64,000 bases of DNA, taken from contig NZ_JACHMN010000003.1 in NCBI RefSeq assembly GCF_014204945.1, positions 1,922,001-1,986,000 on the forward strand. The letters are read 5' to 3'. Of this stretch, positions 57,797 to 64,000 are shown piece by piece. Position numbers and translations under genes: made by a program. Under the pieces are notes generated by a model, which saw only the letters and a list, made by a program, of their open reading frames with translations, did no database searches and was not told where the DNA came from. Within the stretch, counting starts at the first letter, position 1. Each line of letters opens with the position of its first letter. The DNA is from Allocatelliglobosispora scoriae. GTDB taxonomy: Bacteria > Actinomycetota > Actinomycetes > Mycobacteriales > Micromonosporaceae.

Positions 57797-60412
57797 TTGA
57801 CGAGAACCGTCGCCGGAGCCGAGCAGTGGGCCCGCCAGAACGTCACGACCGCCGGTGGTGGCGGCTTCTACAACGGCTACAACTGGAGCGGAATGTGCCA
57901 GGCCCTGATGTTCCGGGCCTGCGGTCTGAGCGATTCGGCGGACACCGCCTATCAGGCCTACCGAGCGTCCGGTGCCCGCAACACCGACTACTCCGCCGCG
58001 CCGCGCGGTGCCTTCCACTGGTGGGCCGACCACGGCGATCCCGACCCCGGCCACGTCGCCCTCGACCTCGACGGCGGCGGCACCCGCTGCCTGATGGCGT
58101 CGTCGCAGCTCTCGGGCGGGCAGGACTTCGCCCCCGGCGGATACTGCATCGGCACCCAGGCCGTGCCGACCTACAACTCGCTGTCCGGACTGATCTATCT
58201 GGGCTGGACCCTGGACAACGTCGGCTCCCGGATGTCCGATGTGGGCACTCCCGGTCCGGGCAACAACCCGGGCCCGGCGCCCTACGCCCTCACCGTCGCC
58301 GATCAGAAGGTGCTGCAGACGCTGGCCCAGCGCGGCGGCTACACCGGCCCGGTCGACGGTGCGATGGGCGTCAACAGCTGGAAGGGCGTGCAGACCGCGG
58401 TCAAGGGCTACGGCTACACCGGTCCGATCGACGGGGTGCCCGGGACCAACACCTACCGGGCGATCCAGTCGCTGGCGCAGGACGGCGGCTACACCGGGCC
58501 CGTCGACGGCGTCCTCGGCCCGAACACCATCCGCGGCGTGTCCGCCTGGCTCGTCTCGCACCCGCCGTCCACGCCGCCCGGCCCGGGACCGGCACCGAAC
58601 CCGCCCGCGGGCAGCGCGATCTACGGGCTCGACGTCGGCACCAGCCAGGCGAACCTCGACTTCCTCGCCGCGCGCAGCGCCGGGTACCGGTTCTGCGTCG
58701 TCAAGTCCGGCGGCTCCAACGACGGCACCCACCAGCCCTACACCTCGCCGTACTACGTCCGGCAGGTCGACGCGGCCCGTGCCGCCGGGCTCCTCGTCGG
58801 CCACTACTGGATGAGCGGATGGGGCACCGCCGCCGGTGACGCCGCCTACTACCTGGCGCACCTGCACGACTACCGGGCCGGTGATCCGCTGATGATCGAT
58901 GTCGAGGGGATCGACGGCAGTCCGGTCTGGACCGACGCCCAGACGGCGGCGTTCATCACCGCGGTCAAGTCCGCGCTGGGCGCGACGCCGTTCCTCTACA
59001 CCTACTCCTCGCTGCTCCGGTCGAAGACCTGGACGCAGACCCAGGCGACCGGTGCGAAGCTCTGGATCGCCCACTACGACGTGGCGCCGGGCAGCCCCGA
59101 GATCGGCACCGCCTATCCGACCTGGGCGATCCACCAGTTCAGCAGCTCCGGATCGATCCGGGGCGTCACGGTCGACGTGAACTACGCCAAGCCTGACGCC
59201 TTCGGATCCGCGACGCTCCCGCCGCCCGGGCCGAACCCGGTCCCCGATCCGGTGCCGGACATCCCGCTCGCCGACGGCGTCACCGTGCAGCGCGTGGCAC
59301 AGCTCGGCGGCTATGTCGGCCCGATCGACGGTGTCCTCGGCGTCAACAGCTGGAAGGGCGTGCAGACCCTGCTCAAGCAGCTCGGCCTCTACACCGGGGT
59401 GATCGACGGGATCCCCGGTGCCAATACCTACAGAGGACTCCAGCAGCTCGCGCAGCGCGGCGGCTACACCGGGCCGATCGACGGCGTACCCGGCCCGAAC
59501 ACCTATGCCGGACTGCGCGGCTACCTCGCGCAGACCGGCGGGGCCGTCACCATCTCGACGGCGGACGCCAAGACCCTGCAGCAGCTCGGCCAGCGCGGCG
59601 GCTACACCGGCCCGGTCGACGGTGTCCTCGGCGTCAACAGCTGGCGGGGCGTGCAGACCGTCCTGTCGCAGGGCTACTACACCGGCCCCCTCGACGGGGT
59701 GCCCGGTCCGAACACCTACACCGGGCTGCAGCGCCTCGCGGCCGACTACGGCTACACCGGGCCGATCGACGGCTCCCCCGGCCCGAACACCTTCGCCGGG
59801 ATCCGGAGCTACCTGAGCGTGACGTCCGGCGGCCCCGGTCCGATCTCGACGGCGGACGGCACGGTGCTGCAGAAGATCGGCAAGGCCGGGGGATACACCG
59901 GCCCGATCGACGGTGTGATGGGTGTCAACAGCTGGAAGGGCGTCCAGACCGTGGTCCGCGGCTACGGGTACGCCGGTCCGCTCGACGGCGCGCCGGGCGC
60001 CAACACCTATCGGGCGCTGCAGACGCTGGCGACCGCCGGGGGATACACCGGCCCGATCGACGGTGTGATGGGTGTCAACAGCTGGAAGGGCGTCCAGACC
60101 GTGCTGCGCCGCTTCGGCTACACCGGTCCGATCGACGGCGTCCCGGGCACGGCCACCTACGCCGCGATGCAGCGGATGGCGAAGCTCGGCGGCTACACCG
60201 GACCGGCCGACGGGGTCCTCGGGTCCTTCAGCTGGCGCGGCCTGCAGGCCTGCTTCCGGGGCTGGGACTACGCCGGCCTGATCGACGGGGTGCCGGGGGC
60301 GGGCACCTACACGGCGGTGCAGCGGCTCGCCCAGACCAGCGGCTACACCGGGCCGATCGACGGCGTACCCGGCCCGAACACCTACCGCGCGCTGGCCAAT
60401 CTGGTCGCGTGA
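57797..60412 (+). CDS. GH25 muramidase with sixteen 25-residue wall-binding-like repeats (871 aa)
   Basis: An N-terminal domain of about 140 residues (CHAP/NlpC-like: WSGMCQALMFRACG..., FHWWADHGDPDPGHVALD) is followed by three repeats. A GH25 lysozyme domain (about 275-470) has Asp279 and Asp368/Glu370 (MIDVEGID), then thirteen more repeats. Each repeat is about 25 residues with the pattern GGYTGPIDGV(P/L/M)G-NT/SW-x-x-LQ, resembling a short form of the peptidoglycan-binding domain. It should cleave peptidoglycan. No signal peptide is visible. The start is a TTG, because the nearby ATG is followed at once by a stop; AAGGAG lies 6 bases upstream. Confidence 0.87.
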   Translation: MTRTVAGAEQWARQNVTTAGGGGFYNGYNWSGMCQALMFRACGLSDSADTAYQAYRASGARNTDYSAAPRGAFHWWADHGDPDPGHVALDLDGGGTRCLMASSQLSGGQDFAPGGYCIGTQAVPTYNSLSGLIYLGWTLDNVGSRMSDVGTPGPGNNPGPAPYALTVADQKVLQTLAQRGGYTGPVDGAMGVNSWKGVQTAVKGYGYTGPIDGVPGTNTYRAIQSLAQDGGYTGPVDGVLGPNTIRGVSAWLVSHPPSTPPGPGPAPNPPAGSAIYGLDVGTSQANLDFLAARSAGYRFCVVKSGGSNDGTHQPYTSPYYVRQVDAARAAGLLVGHYWMSGWGTAAGDAAYYLAHLHDYRAGDPLMIDVEGIDGSPVWTDAQTAAFITAVKSALGATPFLYTYSSLLRSKTWTQTQATGAKLWIAHYDVAPGSPEIGTAYPTWAIHQFSSSGSIRGVTVDVNYAKPDAFGSATLPPPGPNPVPDPVPDIPLADGVTVQRVAQLGGYVGPIDGVLGVNSWKGVQTLLKQLGLYTGVIDGIPGANTYRGLQQLAQRGGYTGPIDGVPGPNTYAGLRGYLAQTGGAVTISTADAKTLQQLGQRGGYTGPVDGVLGVNSWRGVQTVLSQGYYTGPLDGVPGPNTYTGLQRLAADYGYTGPIDGSPGPNTFAGIRSYLSVTSGGPGPISTADGTVLQKIGKAGGYTGPIDGVMGVNSWKGVQTVVRGYGYAGPLDGAPGANTYRALQTLATAGGYTGPIDGVMGVNSWKGVQTVLRRFGYTGPIDGVPGTATYAAMQRMAKLGGYTGPADGVLGSFSWRGLQACFRGWDYAGLIDGVPGAGTYTAVQRLAQTSGYTGPIDGVPGPNTYRALANLVA
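59885..59953 (+). repeat. 69-bp perfect direct repeat, unit 1
   Basis: Identical to 60035-60103, one 150-bp repeat period away, inside the GH25 gene. Perfect identity within otherwise diverged repeats points to very recent duplication or gene conversion. Confidence 0.9.
60035..60103 (+). repeat. 69-bp perfect direct repeat, unit 2
   Basis: Second copy of the identical 69-bp segment at 59885-59953. Confidence 0.9.
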
Positions 60413-60449
60413 CCTCTTTCGACATCTCACCCTGGGAGGAACGTTGACG

Positions 60450-61589
60450 ATGCAAGACGAAGCGCGCCCGTGCTGCGGCGACGCTCAGGACGACGGCCAC
60501 GGCACCACCGCGATCAGCCGTCGCGCGCTGCTGTGGCAGGGTGCGGCGGTCGGCGGCGGGCTCGTGGCGGGCGGGCTCGTGCTGCCCGGCCTCGCCTACG
60601 CCGCCCCGGCGATCTACAACCCGTTCAGCGCCTACCCCATCACCGGCACGTGGCAGGACCACCTCAACGCCGGCTCGCTGGGCGGCATCGACTTCGGCAT
60701 GGGCGTCGGCACGTCCCTGCCGGCCTGCGGTGCCGGCACCATCCAGAACATCCCCTACAACGGCACCGGCGGCCACACCGTCACGATCTACCATGCCGAC
60801 GGGTACCGCAGCCAGTACATGCACCTGTCGCAGTTCCTGCTCGCCAACGGTACGAGCGTCGCCGCGGGCTCTGTCGTCGGGCGGTCCGGCGGTGCCCGCG
60901 GTGCGGACGGCTCGGGCAGCTCCACCGGCCCGCACCTGCACTGGCACATGATCAACCCGAGCGGCGTGCGGATCAACCCGCTCACCTACGTGTCGGGCCC
61001 CGGCGTACCTCCGCCCGGCCCCGGTACGTCGTCGCAGGGCGTGATCCTGCAGGAGATCGGCCAGGCGGGCGGCTACACGGGTCCGGTGGACGGCGTGCCC
61101 GGCACGTATACGTGGCTCGGCGTCCAGCAGGTGGTCCGGGGCTACGGGTACACCGGCCCGATCGACGGCGTACCCGGCGGCAACACCTACGCCGCGATGC
61201 AGCGGCTGGCGCAGAAGGGCGGCTACGCGGGCCCGGTCGACGGGGCGCTGGGCGTCAACTCCTGGAAAGGGCTGCAGACGGTGCTGCGCGGGTTCGGCTA
61301 CGGCGGCCCGATCGACGGCGTACCCGGCCCGAACACCTACGCGGCGCTGCAGCGGCTCGCCAAGCTCGGCGGGTACACCGGCCCGATCGACGGCGCGCTG
61401 GGCGTCAACTCGTGGAAGGGCGTGCAGAAGGTGCTCGCGGGCTTCGGCTACGGCGGCCCGATCGACGGGGCGCCCGGCGTGAACACCTACGCGGCGCTGC
61501 AGCGGATGGCCCAGCTCGGTGGGTACACCGGCCCGGTGGACGGGATCCCCGGCCCCAACACCTGGGCGGCGCTCGGCCGGCTCATCTAG
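60450..61589 (+). CDS. exported M23 peptidase with seven 25-residue repeats (379 aa)
   Basis: A twin-arginine signal (SRRALLWQGAAVGGGLVAGGLVLPGLAYA) precedes a LytM/M23 metallopeptidase domain (about 50-185), with GGIDFGMGVG and the metal-binding GPHLHWHM. Seven GY-TGP-DG repeats of the same kind as in the GH25 gene follow. The enzyme should cut peptide cross-links in peptidoglycan and complement the muramidase. I chose ATG 60450 (GGGAGGA 9 bases upstream). It lies 37 bases downstream of the GH25 gene and is likely cotranscribed. Confidence 0.88.
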   Translation: MQDEARPCCGDAQDDGHGTTAISRRALLWQGAAVGGGLVAGGLVLPGLAYAAPAIYNPFSAYPITGTWQDHLNAGSLGGIDFGMGVGTSLPACGAGTIQNIPYNGTGGHTVTIYHADGYRSQYMHLSQFLLANGTSVAAGSVVGRSGGARGADGSGSSTGPHLHWHMINPSGVRINPLTYVSGPGVPPPGPGTSSQGVILQEIGQAGGYTGPVDGVPGTYTWLGVQQVVRGYGYTGPIDGVPGGNTYAAMQRLAQKGGYAGPVDGALGVNSWKGLQTVLRGFGYGGPIDGVPGPNTYAALQRLAKLGGYTGPIDGALGVNSWKGVQKVLAGFGYGGPIDGAPGVNTYAALQRMAQLGGYTGPVDGIPGPNTWAALGRLI

Positions 61590-61615
61590 CCGACGCATCC
61601 GGAGCCGGGACGCGC

Positions 61616-62149
61616 TCAGGGCTGCTGGTCGATCGGGAAGATGATCGGACTCAGCAGGTAGAGCCGGCGTCCCGGCTCCGGTGCGTTGTCCATATGGGGC
61701 AGGAGCATCGCGCGGAGCTGCTCGGCCATCGCCGTGATCTCCGCCGCGCTCAGCCACAGCGGGATCTGCACGTAACCGACCATGTCCGCGGTGGGGTCGG
61801 CGTCCGGCCGGTCGAGGTAGGCGCTGAAGTCGGCGAGCAGGGCGCCCATGGCGGCGGCGAAGCCGTCGCGGTGGTCGTCGATCGTCATCGCCGCGGCCTC
61901 CTGCGGGCTGATGCGCGTGCGCGCCCGGTCGAGCCGGTAGGTCCGCTCCACCGCCCCGTGCACCCGCTGCTCCCCGACGACCTCCAGCAGCCCGGCGGTG
62001 GCGAGTATCCCGACCTGGCGATACAGGGTGGTCTTGGGCACGTCGGGGAGGTGCTCCCCGAGCTCGGCGGTGGTGAGGCTGCGTCCGCCGGCGAAGGCGT
62101 GCACGATGCGGATCCGCACCGGGTGCAGGAGGAGGTCGACCATGTCCAC
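61616..62149 (-). CDS. ArsR-like winged-helix regulator (177 aa)
   Basis: A winged-helix domain (LLHPVRIRIVHAFAGGRSLTTAELGEHLPDVPKTTLYRQVGILATAGLLEVVGE, about 6-60) is followed by a helical domain of unknown ligand preference. This is typical of helix-turn-helix regulators paired with a divergent enzyme gene, here an alpha/beta hydrolase. It starts at a GTG with GGAGAG upstream. The palindrome in the intergenic region is probably its operator. Confidence 0.86.
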   Translation of the reverse strand: MDMVDLLLHPVRIRIVHAFAGGRSLTTAELGEHLPDVPKTTLYRQVGILATAGLLEVVGEQRVHGAVERTYRLDRARTRISPQEAAAMTIDDHRDGFAAAMGALLADFSAYLDRPDADPTADMVGYVQIPLWLSAAEITAMAEQLRAMLLPHMDNAPEPGRRLYLLSPIIFPIDQQP

Positions 62150-62161
62150 CCGGCTACTCTC

Positions 62162-62189
62162 CCATATCTGGTACCATTCCCAAATATGG
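62162..62189. promoter_or_regulatory. operator-like palindrome overlapping the hydrolase start
   Basis: Arms CCATATCTGG and CCAAATATGG are inverted repeats matching at 9 of 10 positions around an 8-base spacer. The right arm contains the hydrolase start codon. Binding of the divergent ArsR-like regulator here would block both genes. Confidence 0.65.
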
Positions 62190-63097
62190 AAACGCTAACC
62201 TCACCCCTCGCCGTACCCCGCGACGGCCGCCCGGCGGTCGTCTTCCTGCCCGGCGCCGGCACGATCGGCCGCGACTACTGGAATGTGCACCGCCGGGCCG
62301 CCGAGCTGACCACCAGCGTGATCTACGACCGGGCCGGGACGGGCGACGGCGCCGCCGCAGACCTGCCGCGCACCCTGACCGAGGCGACCGACGAGCTGCG
62401 GTCGCTGCTCCACGCCACCGTCGAGGGCCCCTACGTGCTGGTCGGGCACTCGCTCGGCGGTCTCTACGCGCGCTTCTACGCGACCCGGTTCCCCGGCGAG
62501 GTGGCGGCTCTGCTGCTGCTCGATCCGGCTCACGAGGACTACAACGCGGCGATGCCCGCACCGCTGCGCGAGATCTGGGAGGGCTTCGACGCGGGCGAGG
62601 TCGCGGCGTCCTTCGACGAGCTGCCCGCCGAGGTGCTGCAGTTCTACCGGAGCCTGTTCGCGCAGGAGCTGGCGAGCTGGCCCGCCGAGGTCCGCGAGCC
62701 GCTCATCGACTACCACGCCAGCCCGCGCGGGCTCCGGATCGGCCTCCAGGAGGCGAGCAACCTCGACCGGATCTACGCCGAGATGCGCGCCGCCGGTCCG
62801 CTGCCCGACGTCCCGCTGCTGATCCTCTCCTCGGCCGAGGTCGACCCCTTCAAGACCGCCGTCTCCGCGGGCATCCCCGCATCGCTGCTCCAGGGGGAGA
62901 TCGACGCCAAGCTCCGGCTCTACACCGACTTCGCGGCGTCGGTGCCGAGGGGCGAGGTCCGCCCGGTCGCGGCCGGCCACGTCACGATCCACCTGCGGGG
63001 CGAGGAGGCTGTCGCACAGGCCGTCGCCGACCTCGTCACCGGCCGCCGCGCCGGTGGGATGGGGGAGGAGGGCACCCCGCCTGCCCCGGTGCGGTGA
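62186..63097 (+). CDS. alpha/beta hydrolase (303 aa)
   Basis: Canonical alpha/beta hydrolase: oxyanion region FLPGAGTIG, nucleophile Ser89 (GHSLGG), acid Asp in LLLLDPAHED or later, and His in AAGHVTIH near the C-terminus. No ribosome binding site precedes the ATG, so translation may be leaderless. The pair with an ArsR-like repressor suggests substrate-induced expression. The substrate is not identifiable. Confidence 0.88.
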   Translation: METLTSPLAVPRDGRPAVVFLPGAGTIGRDYWNVHRRAAELTTSVIYDRAGTGDGAAADLPRTLTEATDELRSLLHATVEGPYVLVGHSLGGLYARFYATRFPGEVAALLLLDPAHEDYNAAMPAPLREIWEGFDAGEVAASFDELPAEVLQFYRSLFAQELASWPAEVREPLIDYHASPRGLRIGLQEASNLDRIYAEMRAAGPLPDVPLLILSSAEVDPFKTAVSAGIPASLLQGEIDAKLRLYTDFAASVPRGEVRPVAAGHVTIHLRGEEAVAQAVADLVTGRRAGGMGEEGTPPAPVR

Positions 63098-63192
63098 AGC
63101 TGCTTCCCGTGGTCCGCTGAACGGGAACGGTAGTCTCCGGCGGGATGCCGGATCATTCGCGATGCCGCGTCCCGTGACGAAGGAGAAGCGTG

Positions 63193-64000
63193 GTGACTGA
63201 CCGGCAGCAGGCGGCCGATCCGGGCGACCCGGCGGGTGGGCCGCAGCCGGCTCATCGTCCGGGCGCACGCGATGTGGTGAGGCTCGGTGTGGTGGTGGCC
63301 GCGCTGGGTGTCGTCTTCGGCGACATCGGCACCAGCCCGATCTACACGATGCAGACCGTGTTCAGCCCGGCGGATCCGCACCCCGTGCCGGTCAGCACCG
63401 ACAACGTCTTCGGGGTCGTGTCACTGATCTTCTGGTCCGTCATGATCATCGTGACGCTCACCTACGTGCTGCTGGCGATGCGCGCCGACAACGACGGCGA
63501 GGGCGGCATCATGGCGCTGATCACGCTGCTGCGGCGGCAGGGCGCTCCCGGCGGCAGGCGGGCGACGGCGTTCCTGGCGGCGCTGGGCATCTTCGGCGCC
63601 GCCCTCTTCTTCGGCGACAGCATGATCACCCCGGCGATCTCGGTCCTGTCCGCCGTGGAGGGTCTCAAGGTCGTCAACCCCTCCCTCGAGCGGTTGATCA
63701 TCCCGATCACCGCCGTCATCATCGTCGTGCTGTTCATGGTGCAGCGCCGGGGCACGGCCGCGGTCGGCCGGGTGTTCGGGCCCATCATGATCGCCTGGTT
63801 CCTGGTGATCGCCGCCTGCGGCATCGGCGGGATCGCGCACCACCCCGACATCCTCCGGGCACTGTCACCGCTCTACGGGCTGAAGTTCCTCGCCGGCCAC
63901 TTCCACATCGCGTTCTTCTCGCTCGCCGCGATCGTGCTGGCGGTGACCGGTGCCGAGGCGCTCTACGCCGACATGGGGCACTTCGGCCGCCGCGCCATCA
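63193..64000 (+). CDS. kup: Kup-type potassium uptake protein, truncated by the window end
   Basis: Begins with GVVFGDIGTSPIYT, the Kup/HAK/KT signature, and continues through FFGDSMITPAISVLSAVEGLKV and further membrane segments, leaving the window after about 269 residues. Kup imports potassium with proton coupling. AAGGAG lies 7 bases before the GTG at 63193; an adjacent in-frame GTG at 63190 is an alternative. Confidence 0.95.
   Translation, partial: MTDRQQAADPGDPAGGPQPAHRPGARDVVRLGVVVAALGVVFGDIGTSPIYTMQTVFSPADPHPVPVSTDNVFGVVSLIFWSVMIIVTLTYVLLAMRADNDGEGGIMALITLLRRQGAPGGRRATAFLAALGIFGAALFFGDSMITPAISVLSAVEGLKVVNPSLERLIIPITAVIIVVLFMVQRRGTAAVGRVFGPIMIAWFLVIAACGIGGIAHHPDILRALSPLYGLKFLAGHFHIAFFSLAAIVLAVTGAEALYADMGHFGRRAI

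Noticed and set aside
57719-60430. 903-residue minus-strand frame opposite the GH25 gene
   Set aside because: Its apparent repeats mirror the DNA of the genuine 25-residue repeats on the plus strand; only the plus-strand frame has catalytic motifs and a ribosome binding site.
58300-61580. Regularly spaced repeats that could suggest a CRISPR array
   Set aside because: The repeats stay in one reading frame and encode a protein repeat; there are no unique spacers or cas genes.

Overview
High-GC DNA with strong G/C bias at codon third positions, frequent GTG and TTG starts, ATGA/GTGA gene overlaps, a DUF4193 protein, HelR and Ser/Thr-kinase/FHA genes. All of this points to a filamentous actinomycete. 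I lean towards a Micromonosporaceae-type genome, but that is only an impression.

Region 1 (about 2.6-26.1 kb) is a compact biosynthetic gene cluster with no PKS or NRPS. The core (+) operon at 4901-12598 has eight genes that overlap or nearly abut: aspartokinase, GriI-like aldolase, GriH-like cyclase (together a 3-amino-4-hydroxybenzoate, 3,4-AHBA, route), amidohydrolase, PaaK-like adenylating ligase, FAD monooxygenase, EntA/DhbA-like dehydrogenase and PhzD-like isochorismatase. A divergent PhzE-like ADIC synthase plus a small AroQ-fold protein completes a 3-hydroxyanthranilate (3-HAA) route: PhzE, then PhzD, then the dehydrogenase. Two different ortho-aminophenol carboxylic acids would therefore be made, next to a ligase/amidohydrolase pair of the kind that builds benzoxazoles. 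Tailoring, regulatory and export genes follow: three further FAD monooxygenases, a nitroreductase, an O-methyltransferase, a cupin, a LAL-type and a truncated LuxR regulator, a TetR regulator and a DHA2-type exporter. The predicted product is a benzoxazole (or related aminophenol-derived heterocycle) that is oxidised and methylated. An XRE/NB-ARC/TPR regulator at 158-2467 flanks the cluster. Four promoters share a GAAyACGTGATG-type element. The cupin/methyltransferase operon is headed by a 69-bp copy of the monooxygenase promoter and a relic of the monooxygenase gene itself.

Region 2 (26.5-40.7 kb) is a mixed region: a secreted GH-A-clan glycosidase with fibronectin-III repeats, an I36-type protease inhibitor, an LLM flavin oxidoreductase, a trypsin-like protease with an XRE/TPR regulator, DUF4193, VOC and S26-peptidase-like proteins, a 70-residue six-cysteine peptide, and a large DUF4062-ATPase-TPR protein.

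Region 3 (40.9-45.5 kb) looks like an antibiotic-response island: D-aminoacyl-tRNA deacylase, an erythromycin-esterase-family gene divergent from a tandem-MerR regulator, and a HelR-type RNA polymerase recycling ATPase preceded by a rifamycin-associated-element-like palindrome.

Region 4 (45.6-64 kb) is signalling and cell-envelope functions: lipoprotein, Ser/Thr kinase and FHA/HTH protein; two NarL-type two-component systems, one next to an ABC exporter and a stand-alone paralogue of the kinase's sensor domain; an XRE regulator and aldo/keto reductase; a cell-wall hydrolase cassette (GH25 and M23) built on 25-residue GY-TGP-DG repeats; an ArsR-like regulator/hydrolase pair; and a Kup potassium transporter cut by the window end.

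I found no rRNA, tRNA, CRISPR array or insertion sequence.
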